41,639 bases of DNA from Bacillota bacterium. Its GTDB lineage: Bacteria > Bacillota > Sulfobacillia > RBS10-35 > JAJYVN01. A program made the translations under genes and the position numbers. The stretch covers positions 1 to 41,639 of the forward strand of contig JAJZXK010000020.1 in assembly GCA_021806565.1 (NCBI GenBank), given 5' to 3'. This document shows, piece after piece, positions 8,121 to 16,271 of the stretch. Under the pieces are notes generated by a model, which ran no database searches, had not been told where the DNA came from, and worked only from the letters and a program-made list of their open reading frames with translations. Each line of letters opens with the position of its first letter. The stretch's first letter is position 1.

Positions 8121-8813
8121 CGTCGAGGTGGCGGTTGGCTTCTGACCTGCGCGACGATCGGGCTGCTCGCGGGCAATCGCAGTGTTGTGCGGTGGGACGT
8201 GCGGGCTGACGCGTGGCTGGCACATCAGGTCCATGCACTGACGCCGTTGCTGCATGTGGTTTGGCCGCTGGGAAGCCCCCTAGTCGCCAGCGGCCTTGCC
8301 GTCGCCGCCACGCTGCTCGCGGGGCCGGATTGGCGTCGTCGCCGCTTCGCATGGGTTTTGCTCGCCGTCGGCGGCTTGGCGGAACTGAGCAGCAAGGTTC
8401 TCGGCCTGGGCAGGCCCACCGCCATGCCGGCGATACCGGTGCTGCCGGTCTTGCGGCTTGGACTGCGTCCGGCATTCCACGCCATCGGGCGGCCGGTGCC
8501 CGCGTGGCTGGCGGCCATGGTGGCCGCCGTGCGCCTGCGGGGCACCTACCCCAGCGGCCATGTGATGCGCCTCGCGCTCATCCCGGGGTTCCTCTTCCGC
8601 CGCAGGGGTCAAGCCGCGGCCTTCGTCGTCGCACTGGTGGCCGGCCTGGCGGTCGTGGCCACCGGGGGACATTCGGTCACCGACGCCCTCGGCGGTCTCT
8701 GTCTCGCCCAGGCACTCCTTTGCTTCTGGCGGGCATCCTCTCCGCCGTCCGCCGTCCCTGAGACGTCTCCGGAGTCACCGTCACCAAGAGCATCAGGAAC
8801 CGCCCCTAAGTAA
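8118..8813 (+). CDS. PAP2-superfamily membrane phosphatase
   Basis: About 231 residues with several hydrophobic helices and the three PAP2 phosphatase motifs in order: K-VLGLG-RP (motif 1, usually K-x6-RP), YPSGHV (motif 2, PSGH) and GGHSVTDALGG (motif 3, usually SR-x5-H-x3-D; here the SR is replaced but the histidine and aspartate remain). Such proteins dephosphorylate lipid phosphates or diphosphates at the membrane surface. In a polysaccharide locus the likely job is recycling undecaprenyl diphosphate to the monophosphate, though lysophospholipid substrates are possible. The start is the ATG at 8118, chosen because a -10 box lies seven bases upstream; the frame could extend 16 codons further, but that part overlaps the promoter. 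It is the only plus-strand gene in this half of the locus and converges with the BY-kinase gene. Confidence 0.8.
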   Translation: MRRGGGWLLTCATIGLLAGNRSVVRWDVRADAWLAHQVHALTPLLHVVWPLGSPLVASGLAVAATLLAGPDWRRRRFAWVLLAVGGLAELSSKVLGLGRPTAMPAIPVLPVLRLGLRPAFHAIGRPVPAWLAAMVAAVRLRGTYPSGHVMRLALIPGFLFRRRGQAAAFVVALVAGLAVVATGGHSVTDALGGLCLAQALLCFWRASSPPSAVPETSPESPSPRASGTAPK

Positions 8814-8890
8814 GGACGGCTCCTGGAGCGGAAGGCATCCGTGCACGGGTCGCCCGTCATCGCCGACATCCCGCTCGCGGCAACCGAGGG

Positions 8891-9598
8891 TCAGCGGCCG
8901 GATACGCCGGTCGCCGCGCCAACGTAGCCGTAGCCGTACTCAAACCCCTGCGGGACGCGGCGCCCGTTGAGCACCACGCCGAGCAGGTCGACGCCAGCGT
9001 TGCGCAGTTGGTCCGCCGTGCGGCGCAGGGAACGATCGCTGGTCTGGCCCGCCCGCACCACCAGGATCGCGCGTCCCACGACCCGCGCCAGCACCAGGGG
9101 ATCAGTGATGCCGCTCACCGGGGGTGCGTCAAAGAGCACGTGGTCATACTCCTCCGCCCAACAGCCACACATCTGCAGCATGGCGGGCAGTCCCAGGAGT
9201 TCGGACGGGTTGGGCGGGACCGGACCGGACCCGACGACGCTGAGGTTTTCCACGTCGGTGATGCGGACCAGTGGGGTGGCCGTCTGCCCGGCCAGGAAGT
9301 CGCTGAGACCGCTGGTCTCCGCGTCGTAATGAAACGCCTTGTGCAAAGTGGGCCGGCGCATGTCCGCGTCCACCATCAACACGCGCTTGCCCGCGGCAGC
9401 CAGGGCGATCGCCAGGTTGACGCTGCAAAAGGTCTTGCCCTCACCCTGGTTGCAGCTGGTGAACACCACCGAACTCTGTTTATCCTGAGGCAACAACTGC
9501 AACGAGGTCCGCATACCGCGGTATGCCTCGGCCGCGGCCGAACGCGGCTGATCCCGCAGTACCAACAGGGCCCCATCTCCCGAGCGCGGTGCCGCCAT
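8891..9598 (-). CDS. BY-kinase / CpsD-CapB-type tyrosine autokinase
   Basis: About 235 residues. It has SCNQGEGKTFCSVNLA (Walker A), VLMVDADMRRPTLHKAF (the Walker A' motif specific to bacterial tyrosine kinases) and HVLFDAPPV (Walker B). The upstream AAAEAYRGMRTSLQ segment is the oligomerisation motif seen in CapB/CpsD. The C-terminal tyrosine cluster is very short, EYGYGYVG, with three tyrosines. In Gram-positive systems the kinase is separate from its membrane activator, and the chain-length protein directly upstream (9656-11305) provides that partner. Together they control polymer length and export. The start chosen is the ATG at 9598 with GGGGGGTGG ~7 bases upstream; a GTG at 9607 would add three residues. 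Confidence 0.88.
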   Translation of the reverse strand: MAAPRSGDGALLVLRDQPRSAAAEAYRGMRTSLQLLPQDKQSSVVFTSCNQGEGKTFCSVNLAIALAAAGKRVLMVDADMRRPTLHKAFHYDAETSGLSDFLAGQTATPLVRITDVENLSVVGSGPVPPNPSELLGLPAMLQMCGCWAEEYDHVLFDAPPVSGITDPLVLARVVGRAILVVRAGQTSDRSLRRTADQLRNAGVDLLGVVLNGRRVPQGFEYGYGYVGAATGVSGR

Positions 9599-9655
9599 CG
9601 GACCCACCCCCCAATCGCCGTCCCTGGTCGCGCCCGCAGGCGCACCGCCATGCCG

Positions 9656-11305
9656 CTACCCCCGAACGAACGGAATCACGGCCAGGGTCGGCAGCGATGC
9701 CGCGCGCCGGACATCCTCCGGATTCTTGACGGTGTTGTCGAGCTGTTCGAGCAGGAACGCCACGCCGCAGGCCGCCACCAGACCGACCAGCAACGACAGA
9801 GCAAGGTCGAGCTTCTTGCGCGGCGACACGGGAACCGACGGCGTCGTCGCCGGGGCGTCCAGTTGGATCAGCGCCTTGCCGGTGGCCACGGCCTCCTGAA
9901 CCTTGGTGGCGGTGATCTTCGCGGTGAGCGTCTGGTAGGCGGAACTGAGGTTTTTCACCTCATACTTCGCCGATGCCACCGCAGCCTGAGCCGCCGTCGA
10001 TTGCCCCTGCAGGTTCTGCAACTGATTTTGCAGGGTCGGCAGTTCCGCCCCGAGTTCCGCCACCGCCGCCCGCTCTTCCGCCACCGTCACCTGAGCCGCG
10101 CTGAGTTGCCGCGACAACGACTGATACACGGGGTTGGGGGCGACCGTCACCGTCGGCGACACCTTGGTCGGCGCCAGGGTCTTCGGGGTGGAGCGGATCT
10201 GGATCTGCAACTCCTGTTCCCCGGCCAGGGCGGCCTTCAGGCTCACCTTGGCCTGAGCGTAGGCCGAGGCGAGGGCAGACGCCGACTGACTGGAACTGCT
10301 CGACCCGCTGGGGCTCGGCGGGCTCGCCGATTGGGTGGACATCTCACGCTGCAGTTCCGCCACCCGTGCCTGGTCCTCAGCCACGACGACCGCCTGCTTA
10401 GCCAAGTCACCCTTGAGCGACTGGTATGCCGGGTTGGCCTGTGGCGACGCGCTGGTGGTCGAGGTGCTGTTGGAGGTGCGGATCGTCGCTGGCACCCCGC
10501 GCAGGCTGGCCTGGAGGGCGGACTCGGCGCCAAGCGCGGATTGCAGCTTGACCTTCGCCTGCGCATAGCCCTGCGCCAACGAACTCATCTGTCCGGTGTC
10601 CGCCTGGATCGTCGCGCCGGCCACCGCTGAGGCACCCGGCCGCTCCTCATCCTTGGCCAACTTCGCGGACGCCGCGCCGAGTTGCTTGCCCAATGAGGAC
10701 GCCTGTCCCTTGAGCAGAGTCAGGGCCTTGGCCAGCCGTCCCGCCACATTGTGGCTCTGGTCGGTGATAAAAGCCTGGGCGACGGCGTTGGCGATGGTGG
10801 CCGCCAAGCGCGGGTCGTGGTTGGTCGCCGAGATGGTCACCAGGCTCGTGCCGGCGACCGCCCCCGGGCTCACCATCCCGCCAATGGCATCGGCCGGAAG
10901 ATCGATCCCCTTGGCCTTCAGCGCCTTGGACGCGGAGGCCAGGACGGACGGGCTGGTCATCTCCCACTGATAGGTTTGGAGAGAGGCGGCGGGCAGGACC
11001 GACACTGAGTTGACGACACCCTGCAGATCGGTGGCCTGACCGACGGTCGGCGTTGACTGCCCGTTGGGGTTGGAGTTCAGCAGGCTGCCCATGTTGACGG
11101 TCGCCGTCGCCCGATAGACCTTGGGTAACACAAAGAAGGTCACCACGCCGGTGGTGCCGACCGCCGCCGCCACCACCAGGGCCATGACGCCCTTCCACTT
11201 GCCGAGCACATGCAGAATGTCGCGCAACTCCACGGCAGCCCCGGAACCGCCGCCTGGGCTGCCCACGGCCGCCGCCGTTCCCGGTCCGAGTCTCTCCATC
11301 CGCAT
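9656..11305 (-). CDS. Wzz/CapA-type chain-length determinant with internally duplicated coiled-coil
   Basis: 549 residues. It has a cytosolic N-terminus, a first membrane helix at ~38-60 followed by PKVYRATATV (the Wzz entry motif), a long extracytoplasmic helical region of ~430 residues and a second membrane helix at ~500-520. It ends NPEDVRRAASLPTLAVIPFVRG, the cytosolic Wzz tail that contacts the kinase. The periplasmic-type region is long for the Gram-positive members of the family and holds a direct duplication: residues ~241-322 and ~343-424 repeat with a period of 102 residues. The linkers are rich in Ser, Thr and Pro. It probably forms the oligomeric cage that sets polymer length and activates the BY-kinase encoded next. 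The start is the ATG at 11305 after GAGGGGG; a second ATG at 11299 is possible. Confidence 0.85.
   Translation of the reverse strand: MRMERLGPGTAAAVGSPGGGSGAAVELRDILHVLGKWKGVMALVVAAAVGTTGVVTFFVLPKVYRATATVNMGSLLNSNPNGQSTPTVGQATDLQGVVNSVSVLPAASLQTYQWEMTSPSVLASASKALKAKGIDLPADAIGGMVSPGAVAGTSLVTISATNHDPRLAATIANAVAQAFITDQSHNVAGRLAKALTLLKGQASSLGKQLGAASAKLAKDEERPGASAVAGATIQADTGQMSSLAQGYAQAKVKLQSALGAESALQASLRGVPATIRTSNSTSTTSASPQANPAYQSLKGDLAKQAVVVAEDQARVAELQREMSTQSASPPSPSGSSSSSQSASALASAYAQAKVSLKAALAGEQELQIQIRSTPKTLAPTKVSPTVTVAPNPVYQSLSRQLSAAQVTVAEERAAVAELGAELPTLQNQLQNLQGQSTAAQAAVASAKYEVKNLSSAYQTLTAKITATKVQEAVATGKALIQLDAPATTPSVPVSPRKKLDLALSLLVGLVAACGVAFLLEQLDNTVKNPEDVRRAASLPTLAVIPFVRG
10034..10585 (-). 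repeat. Two tandem diverged copies of a ~82-codon unit inside the chain-length gene (period 306 bases)
   Basis: Copy 1 covers 10340-10585 and copy 2 covers 10034-10279. At protein level both carry Y-AQAKV near the start, a TP/TS-rich linker, NPxYQSL in the middle and VAExxAxVAELxxE near the end, so each copy is helix-linker-helix. The copies have diverged at DNA level, so this is an old in-frame duplication and not a recent slippage event. Confidence 0.75.
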
Positions 11306-11314
11306 CCAACCCCC

Positions 11315-13666
11315 TCAGCCCACAGGGCGCGCCGCGCCCGCCCAGCGGGTCGCCGTACGCTGTGCGGTCTGTGCCTCTGCAAGTGCCGGACCAGCCGGAA
11401 GGTGCAACAACCGCGCCGCCTCTGCCCGCTGACCTTCCGCCGCCAGGGCCGCCGCCAGCCAACCCAAGGCCACCGGGTCTTGTTGGGTCGCCACCGGTTT
11501 CAGCAGGCTGGTGGCGCTACCGTAGTTCCCCACTAGGACCGCGGCCTCGCCTAGCGACAGCCGCAGGTCCGCAGGCACCGACCCAGCCGGAGTATCGGCC
11601 CCACGGACGCGCCGTGCAGTGCCATAGGAAGTGTCAAGGCGTGTCGCAGCCCGCAACGCCTCGCCTGCGGTTCGCGGATGGTGCTGCGCCAAATCTGCCT
11701 CTCCCTGTGCGACCAGGGACTGTGCGACGGCGGCGTAGGCGCGCGGATCGAGGGGAAAGGACTTGAGCAATTGGGCGGAAATCCGTTGCGCCACGGTGCG
11801 CCCCCCCGCCATGGTGGCGGCGGCCAGAGCGGTCTCCATCGCCGGCAGGTTCCCCGGATCGTCCCGCAGTGCGGCGGTCGCGTCCACGAGCGCCCGGGCC
11901 CGTACCGCCCCGCGTCCATCAGCCTGGTAAGCGGCCGCCTCCAGTTGCGCCAGACCAGCGTGGATGGCCGACGAACGATTCACCAGCACCTCCGCCCGTA
12001 GTTCGGCGTGGTAGGCGGGTACCAACTGGTCCGCCTGCGCCGCGGCCACCCCGAAGACCTCCAGACGGTGGGCATACGCCTGCCGGCCGGCGACCACGAT
12101 CACACCCAGGGCCAGAACGCCACTCAGACCCAGACCGAGGAGCCCCCGGCGACGATCAGCCCCCAGCGGCGGCGTGATCGGGTCGTCGGGAGCCACCGCA
12201 GCCCGGACCGAGGCCACCACCAGCCAAAAGAGTAGGGCCAGCGCCGGGATCGAGAGGTCGAAATCGATCATCGCATGCGCCCAGAGCCCGAAGCCGGCCA
12301 CCCCAATACCCCAGACCAGATCACCACCCGCATGACCGCGCTGTCGCCAGGCCGTCCGCAGCAGCAGCGGACCCACCGCGAGCAGGGCGATGCCGGCCGC
12401 GAGCCCACCACCGATCCAGGCCTGCAACACCGCCTGATGGGCCTCGCTGGACCAATAGAGCGTGTTCTGAATGGTGTGGTAGAGGGCCTCCCAGCCGCCG
12501 CCCCCGGACCCAAGCCATGGGTGGCGCCAGGCGAGTCGCGCGGCGTCCATCCACATAGCAAAGCGACTGGTCGCCCCCGCCGCGCCGAAACCGATCGACG
12601 ACACACGGTGCACCAGCCGTTGACGGAAGATTCCCGCACCAGCCACCGCAGCAAACCGCGCGCCGACTACCAATAGGAAGACGACCACGCTGACCGCATA
12701 CGCGCCTAGACCGATCAGCATGGCCCGTCGCGCGGCCGGCGACCATTCCTGGCGGTGCCAAGCGCGCCTCAGGCTGCGATACCCCGGAGGCGCGACCGCA
12801 CCGAGACCGGCCGCAGCCAACAGGACCACGACCGCCCGGCCGGAGGCCCCGTGCGCCGCGGCCCCCAAAAACGCCCGTGACAACAGCAACCCGGTGGCGA
12901 GCATCCAGGTCGCGAGGCCCGCGGCGGCCCCGCGCCCGTCGCGACGCAATCCGATCACCCAGACGCTCAGCGCCAGCACACACGCCAGCCAACCACCACG
13001 CGAGAAGGTGCCCACCAGCGCAAGCCCGACGACACCGAGCCCCGCCCCGTACGCGGCCAGGACCCATTGGCCATAACGGCTGCGTGGCCGGGCCAGGGAT
13101 TCGGCCACCAGGGCCAGACCCGCGACCAGCGCCATCCCGAGCCAGGCGGCCAGCGCGTTGGGATACTGCAGAGTGGACATCATGCGTCCCTGGATGAAGG
13201 CGTACGGAAAGTGCAGCCAACGCGCCGCCGCGAGGGCCGCCACCAGAGCCAGGCCGACGCCGGAGCCGAAAGTGAACCGACCGACGACCCGAAGGGCATG
13301 CGGTCCGCGCATCACCTCGACGGCCGCCCAATACCACCCGAGGTAGAAGACGGCACGCAGTGCGGCAAGCAATGCCGGATGCGGCGCCACCGGATGCGCC
13401 GCGGCACTCAGCACATACCCCGCTGCCGCCGCGAGCGCCACGCGGTCCAAAGGGTGCCGCCACGGCAACCAACGGCCGGCGACGGCCCGATAGACGGCCA
13501 CCACCGCGAGGAAAACCGCTGCATACATCTCAAACGGCAAGAGGGCGCTCTCGAAAAAGAGCCCCCGGAAAAAGACCGCCACCGCCAGCAGGCCGAGAAG
13601 CCCGAATGGTAGCAGGGCACCCAGGGCATCCACCCCCGTCGCGCCCCTGGACGAACCCTGGGCCAT
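11315..13666 (-). CDS. Wzy/O-antigen ligase-like membrane protein with C-terminal helical (TPR-like) domain
   Basis: About 783 residues. Roughly the first 500 are membrane helices with the Wzy_C pattern: a GTFSRGGWLA motif inside a run of helices, and a large outer loop with a GSGGGGWEALYH segment. The last ~230 residues are soluble, alanine-rich and helical, with repeated A-x-x-L-x-x-A-x-x-A spacing and stretches such as FPLDPRAYAAVAQSLVAQGE that look like tetratricopeptide repeats. Wzy_C-TPR proteins are common in Gram-positive polysaccharide loci. The probable role is polymerisation or ligation of repeat units, with the tail serving as a protein contact surface. The start is the ATG at 13666, just after a strong AAGGAGGGGG at 4-8 bases; longer frames from 13729 lack this. 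It stops 9 bases before the chain-length gene starts, so the two are one transcription unit with the kinase. Confidence 0.82.
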   Translation of the reverse strand: MAQGSSRGATGVDALGALLPFGLLGLLAVAVFFRGLFFESALLPFEMYAAVFLAVVAVYRAVAGRWLPWRHPLDRVALAAAAGYVLSAAAHPVAPHPALLAALRAVFYLGWYWAAVEVMRGPHALRVVGRFTFGSGVGLALVAALAAARWLHFPYAFIQGRMMSTLQYPNALAAWLGMALVAGLALVAESLARPRSRYGQWVLAAYGAGLGVVGLALVGTFSRGGWLACVLALSVWVIGLRRDGRGAAAGLATWMLATGLLLSRAFLGAAAHGASGRAVVVLLAAAGLGAVAPPGYRSLRRAWHRQEWSPAARRAMLIGLGAYAVSVVVFLLVVGARFAAVAGAGIFRQRLVHRVSSIGFGAAGATSRFAMWMDAARLAWRHPWLGSGGGGWEALYHTIQNTLYWSSEAHQAVLQAWIGGGLAAGIALLAVGPLLLRTAWRQRGHAGGDLVWGIGVAGFGLWAHAMIDFDLSIPALALLFWLVVASVRAAVAPDDPITPPLGADRRRGLLGLGLSGVLALGVIVVAGRQAYAHRLEVFGVAAAQADQLVPAYHAELRAEVLVNRSSAIHAGLAQLEAAAYQADGRGAVRARALVDATAALRDDPGNLPAMETALAAATMAGGRTVAQRISAQLLKSFPLDPRAYAAVAQSLVAQGEADLAQHHPRTAGEALRAATRLDTSYGTARRVRGADTPAGSVPADLRLSLGEAAVLVGNYGSATSLLKPVATQQDPVALGWLAAALAAEGQRAEAARLLHLPAGPALAEAQTAQRTATRWAGAARPVG

Positions 13667-13757
13667 CAGGCCCCCTCCTTGGCCTCCCGGTCCACCGACC
13701 GGTCGTTCGTCCCCCTGCATCGCTTGCATTGATGACAGCGACTACAGTAAGGGAGAA

Positions 13758-13788
13758 GTGCCGGAGAGGGGCCTTCCCCATCCGGCAC
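13758..13788 (-). terminator. Intrinsic-terminator-like hairpin after the LPXTG gene
   Basis: GTGCCGGA (13758-13765) pairs perfectly with TCCGGCAC (13781-13788), and an inner GGGG/CCCC pair extends the stem around a CCTT loop. On the minus strand the stem is followed by TTCTCCCTTACT, a moderately T-rich run. It lies between the stop of the LPXTG gene (13794) and the next leftward gene, and should separate their transcription. Confidence 0.65.
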
Positions 13789-13793
13789 CGACC

Positions 13794-14453
13794 TCAGGCC
13801 CCCCGCCGCTTGGGCCGCAGGGTGGCCAGGACCCCACCACCCACGAGCAACACGGCACCGAGGATCCCCATAAACGGCCCAGCGCCGGTCTTGGGCAGTT
13901 GCGCCGCGTTCTTGCCACCACCCACCGACCCGTTGCCACCGAATGGCACGGGACCAGGAGGCGGTAACTGCAGTCCTTTGGGCGCCTGCGCGTAGACGGC
14001 GACCAGGACGGCCTTGTTGTAGGCGGTCTGCTCGTACGCCGTGACACTCTTGAAACTGGTGCCGTTGGGCGCGTTGATCGGCAAACCGCTGTAGGTGGTC
14101 TTCGTTCCGGCCGTCAGCGCCCCAGTCTCACGCGTCTGCGGGACCAGGACCGAGGTCTTGCCCTTACCCTGCGCGAAAACCGCAACGTACGCACCCGTAC
14201 CGGAGCTGGCCTTCGGTGTGAAGGTCAGGGTCGTCTTCCCGCTCGCCACCGCGCTGAGGGCCGCTGTAATCCCCAGTTTGGCCCCGGCTGGCGGCGCCGC
14301 CCATGCCGCTGGCGCCACCACCAACGCGCCCGCGACCGCGATGCCCACCCCCACCACCCTGCCGAGCCGCCATCCGGCCGCGGCCCCGAGCGGTGCCCGT
14401 CCCGGGCTGGTTGCCGCACCGGCGACCCGTGGATCCTTGCGCGCCTCACCCAT
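13794..14453 (-). CDS. LPXTG-type cell-wall-anchored surface protein
   Basis: About 219 residues. An N-terminal signal peptide (a basic stretch, then VVGVGIAVAGALVVAPAAWA) ends in an AWA-A cleavage site. The mature part is ~130 residues and rich in Gly, Thr, Lys and Ala, with a beta-rich look (TLTFTPKASSGTGAYVAVFA). A Pro/Gly-rich spacer (LPPPGPVPFGG) precedes the sorting signal LPKTG at ~186-190, a hydrophobic helix (FMGILGAVLLVGGGVLA) and the basic tail RPKRRGA. Sortase should cleave between Thr and Gly and link the protein to peptidoglycan; no sortase is encoded in the window. The start chosen is the ATG at 14453. A frame start at 14579 is ruled out because that codon lies in the promoter's -10 box; a GTG at 14465 is an alternative. 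The gene has its own promoter and terminator. The function of the mature domain is unknown. Confidence 0.8.
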   Translation of the reverse strand: MGEARKDPRVAGAATSPGRAPLGAAAGWRLGRVVGVGIAVAGALVVAPAAWAAPPAGAKLGITAALSAVASGKTTLTFTPKASSGTGAYVAVFAQGKGKTSVLVPQTRETGALTAGTKTTYSGLPINAPNGTSFKSVTAYEQTAYNKAVLVAVYAQAPKGLQLPPPGPVPFGGNGSVGGGKNAAQLPKTGAGPFMGILGAVLLVGGGVLATLRPKRRGA

Positions 14454-14577
14454 CCCTCCGCTCACCCCCCCAGCCCATCCACAAAAACGACCGCCCAGCG
14501 CGGCGCCACCGACCACCGCAGGTATGCACCCGCAGCACCCACGGTAGAATCCGACTTCCCAGTCCCCGAGCGACGCC

Positions 14578-14607
14578 ATTGTAGGCCACCGTGGCAGGTG
14601 ATGGAAA
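14578..14607 (-). promoter_or_regulatory. Sigma-70-type promoter of the LPXTG gene
   Basis: On the minus strand TTTCCA (14607-14602) and TACAAT (14583-14578) are separated by 18 bases. The -10 matches consensus at 5 of 6 positions and the -35 at 4 of 6. Transcription would start near 14571, leaving a leader of about 105-115 bases before the LPXTG start codon. It also shows that the longest open frame of that gene (from 14579) cannot be its true start. Confidence 0.55.
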
Positions 14608-14623
14608 GGGGGCCTGCACCCTT

Positions 14624-14785
14624 TTATTCAACCGATTTTCCCGTGCCGTGCTTCGTGACCTTCACCATTCCACGACAAAGCTTCTGGAAGTACGACTCGC
14701 GGCCACAGAGATCGACCTCGATATACCAGTTGATACTCATCCCTGTACTGCAGATACCCAGGGCCAGATCTATCCTTTCTGTCAC
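14624..14785 (-). CDS. Possible small protein, 38-53 residues, AT-richer than its surroundings
   Basis: A short frame reads leftward from a GTG at 14785 (53 residues) or an ATG at 14740 (38 residues) to a TAA at 14626-14624. The shorter product starts MSINWYIEVDLCGRESYF and ends with a basic GMVKVTKHGTGKSVE stretch. Its residue mix is that of a normal soluble protein and its codons are less GC-rich than those of the neighbours. No strong ribosome-binding site is seen. It lies just upstream of the LPXTG promoter in the otherwise empty 260-base gap before the initiating transferase. I do not recognise a family. It may be a real small gene, a relic of a transferred gene, or chance. Confidence 0.25.
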   Translation of the reverse strand: MTERIDLALGICSTGMSINWYIEVDLCGRESYFQKLCRGMVKVTKHGTGKSVE

Positions 14786-14845
14786 GTGGCGTCGTGCGGC
14801 GCGAAGTAGATCGCATCGTGGATCTCTAAGGGGGGGTCGGCGGTC

Positions 14846-16216
14846 GTGCCGCTATCCCAATACCGCAGAGAGTTCAGTACCTTTCTCGACGTTCTCGTCG
14901 CGGTCCTCGCCTATGCGCTGGCCGTGCAGTGGCACGTCGGCGGGTTCGCCGGCGGCGCCAATCTCTGGTATGTGGAAATGGCACCGACCATCGTCGCGAC
15001 TTGGTGGATCCTATCGCTGCTCATCCGCCAGGACCTGCCCTACCGGTTGGGGGGCACATGGCGGGAGTTGCGGGAGACCGCCCTGCTCCATATCGTCGGT
15101 GCGGTGCTGCTGCTGGCCCTGAACTTGGCGACCAAGCACGACGCCGTCAGTCGTCTGGTGCTCGTTGGCTTTCCGGTGCTCGCCGCCCTGGCCTCCACGG
15201 CGATCCGCATCGGCATGCGTAGCTGGTTGGGCTGGAGGCGCAGGGGCGGACACGATGTCCACCATGTACTGCTGGCCGGACCGGCGACCCCCGTGCAGCG
15301 ACTGGCGGCATCCCTGCTGCACCGCGACGCCGGCCTCGTCCCGCTCGGGGTGCTGCTGCCGCCCGGCGACGCCGACGCTGGGGGCATGTCGCTGCCGATG
15401 CTGGGCGAGTACGACCGTCTCGCCGACGTGCTGCACGACCGCGTCGTCGACCAGGTCGCGTTCGCCATGCCTTTGGACGATGGCGCCCTGCGACCCCTGG
15501 TTGAGACCTGCCTGCGGGAGGGCAAGCCGGTGTGGCTTGCGACCGATGCGTTCGGCGCCCGCCTGCTTGGGAACCGCCCCGATCAACTCCTGGTGTTGTC
15601 GGCGGCGCGCGACTCCGTCAGCCTGAGGCTCAAGCGGCTGATCGACATCGGCATCGCGTCTGCGGCCCTGCTGGTGGCGGCACCGTTGCTCGCGGCCTGC
15701 GCCCTGGCCGTCCAACTCGACGACCCGGCGGGACCGGTGATCTTCCGCCAGAGTCGCGTCGGGCTTCACGGCCGTACGTTCACGGTTTACAAATTCCGCA
15801 GTATGGCGACCGACGCGGAACACCGCCGGGCGGCCCTGCAGGACCACAATGAGATGTCTGGTCCGGTCTTCAAGATCCGCAACGACCCGCGCATCACCCG
15901 CGTGGGCCGCTTCCTGCGCCGCTACTCCCTGGACGAGTTGCCGCAGTTGTGGAACGTCCTGCGCGGCGACATGAGTTTGGTCGGCCCCCGGCCCTCGCTT
16001 CCAGACGAGGTGCGCCAATATGAGCCGGAATTCCGGCGGCGGCTCGCCTGCCGTCCGGGGTTGACCTGTCTTTGGCAGGTGTCCGGCCGCAACACGGTCG
16101 ACTTCCGCACCTGGATGGAACTGGACCTGCAGTATGTAGACAACTGGTCTTTGGGACTCGACCTGCAGATCCTAATGCGCACCATTCCCGCAGTGTTCAA
16201 CGGCTCCGGGATGTGA
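14846..16216 (+). CDS. Polyprenyl-phosphate sugar-1-phosphate transferase (WbaP/CpsE-type initiating enzyme)
   Basis: 456 residues. The N-terminal ~120 residues hold four or five hydrophobic helices. Residues ~140-260 form the CoA-binding-like Rossmann-fold domain typical of large initiating transferases. The C-terminal ~200 residues are the catalytic bacterial sugar-transferase domain: KRLIDIGIASAALLVAAPLL (re-entrant membrane helix), VIFRQSRVGLHGRTFTVYKFRSM, PRITRVGRFLRRYSLDELPQLWNVL with the catalytic DE pair, GDMSLVGPRPSLPDEV, and RPGLTCLWQVSGRN. It moves a sugar-1-phosphate from a UDP-sugar to undecaprenyl phosphate, the first membrane step of repeat-unit assembly. The start is the GTG at 14846 after AAGGGGGGG at ~9 bases. 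It points right, away from the rest of the polysaccharide operon, with a short cupin gene after it. Confidence 0.92.
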   Translation: MPLSQYRREFSTFLDVLVAVLAYALAVQWHVGGFAGGANLWYVEMAPTIVATWWILSLLIRQDLPYRLGGTWRELRETALLHIVGAVLLLALNLATKHDAVSRLVLVGFPVLAALASTAIRIGMRSWLGWRRRGGHDVHHVLLAGPATPVQRLAASLLHRDAGLVPLGVLLPPGDADAGGMSLPMLGEYDRLADVLHDRVVDQVAFAMPLDDGALRPLVETCLREGKPVWLATDAFGARLLGNRPDQLLVLSAARDSVSLRLKRLIDIGIASAALLVAAPLLAACALAVQLDDPAGPVIFRQSRVGLHGRTFTVYKFRSMATDAEHRRAALQDHNEMSGPVFKIRNDPRITRVGRFLRRYSLDELPQLWNVLRGDMSLVGPRPSLPDEVRQYEPEFRRRLACRPGLTCLWQVSGRNTVDFRTWMELDLQYVDNWSLGLDLQILMRTIPAVFNGSGM

Positions 16217-16271
16217 GGCCCGGGATACGCCGAACACTGGACGGAAAACTGACGATCAGGGGGGATCCACC

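Noticed and set aside
9008-10630. Plus-strand open frame of 540 codons
   Set aside because: Antisense of the kinase and chain-length genes, which carry Walker and Wzz motifs; composition is Arg/Gly/His-rich.
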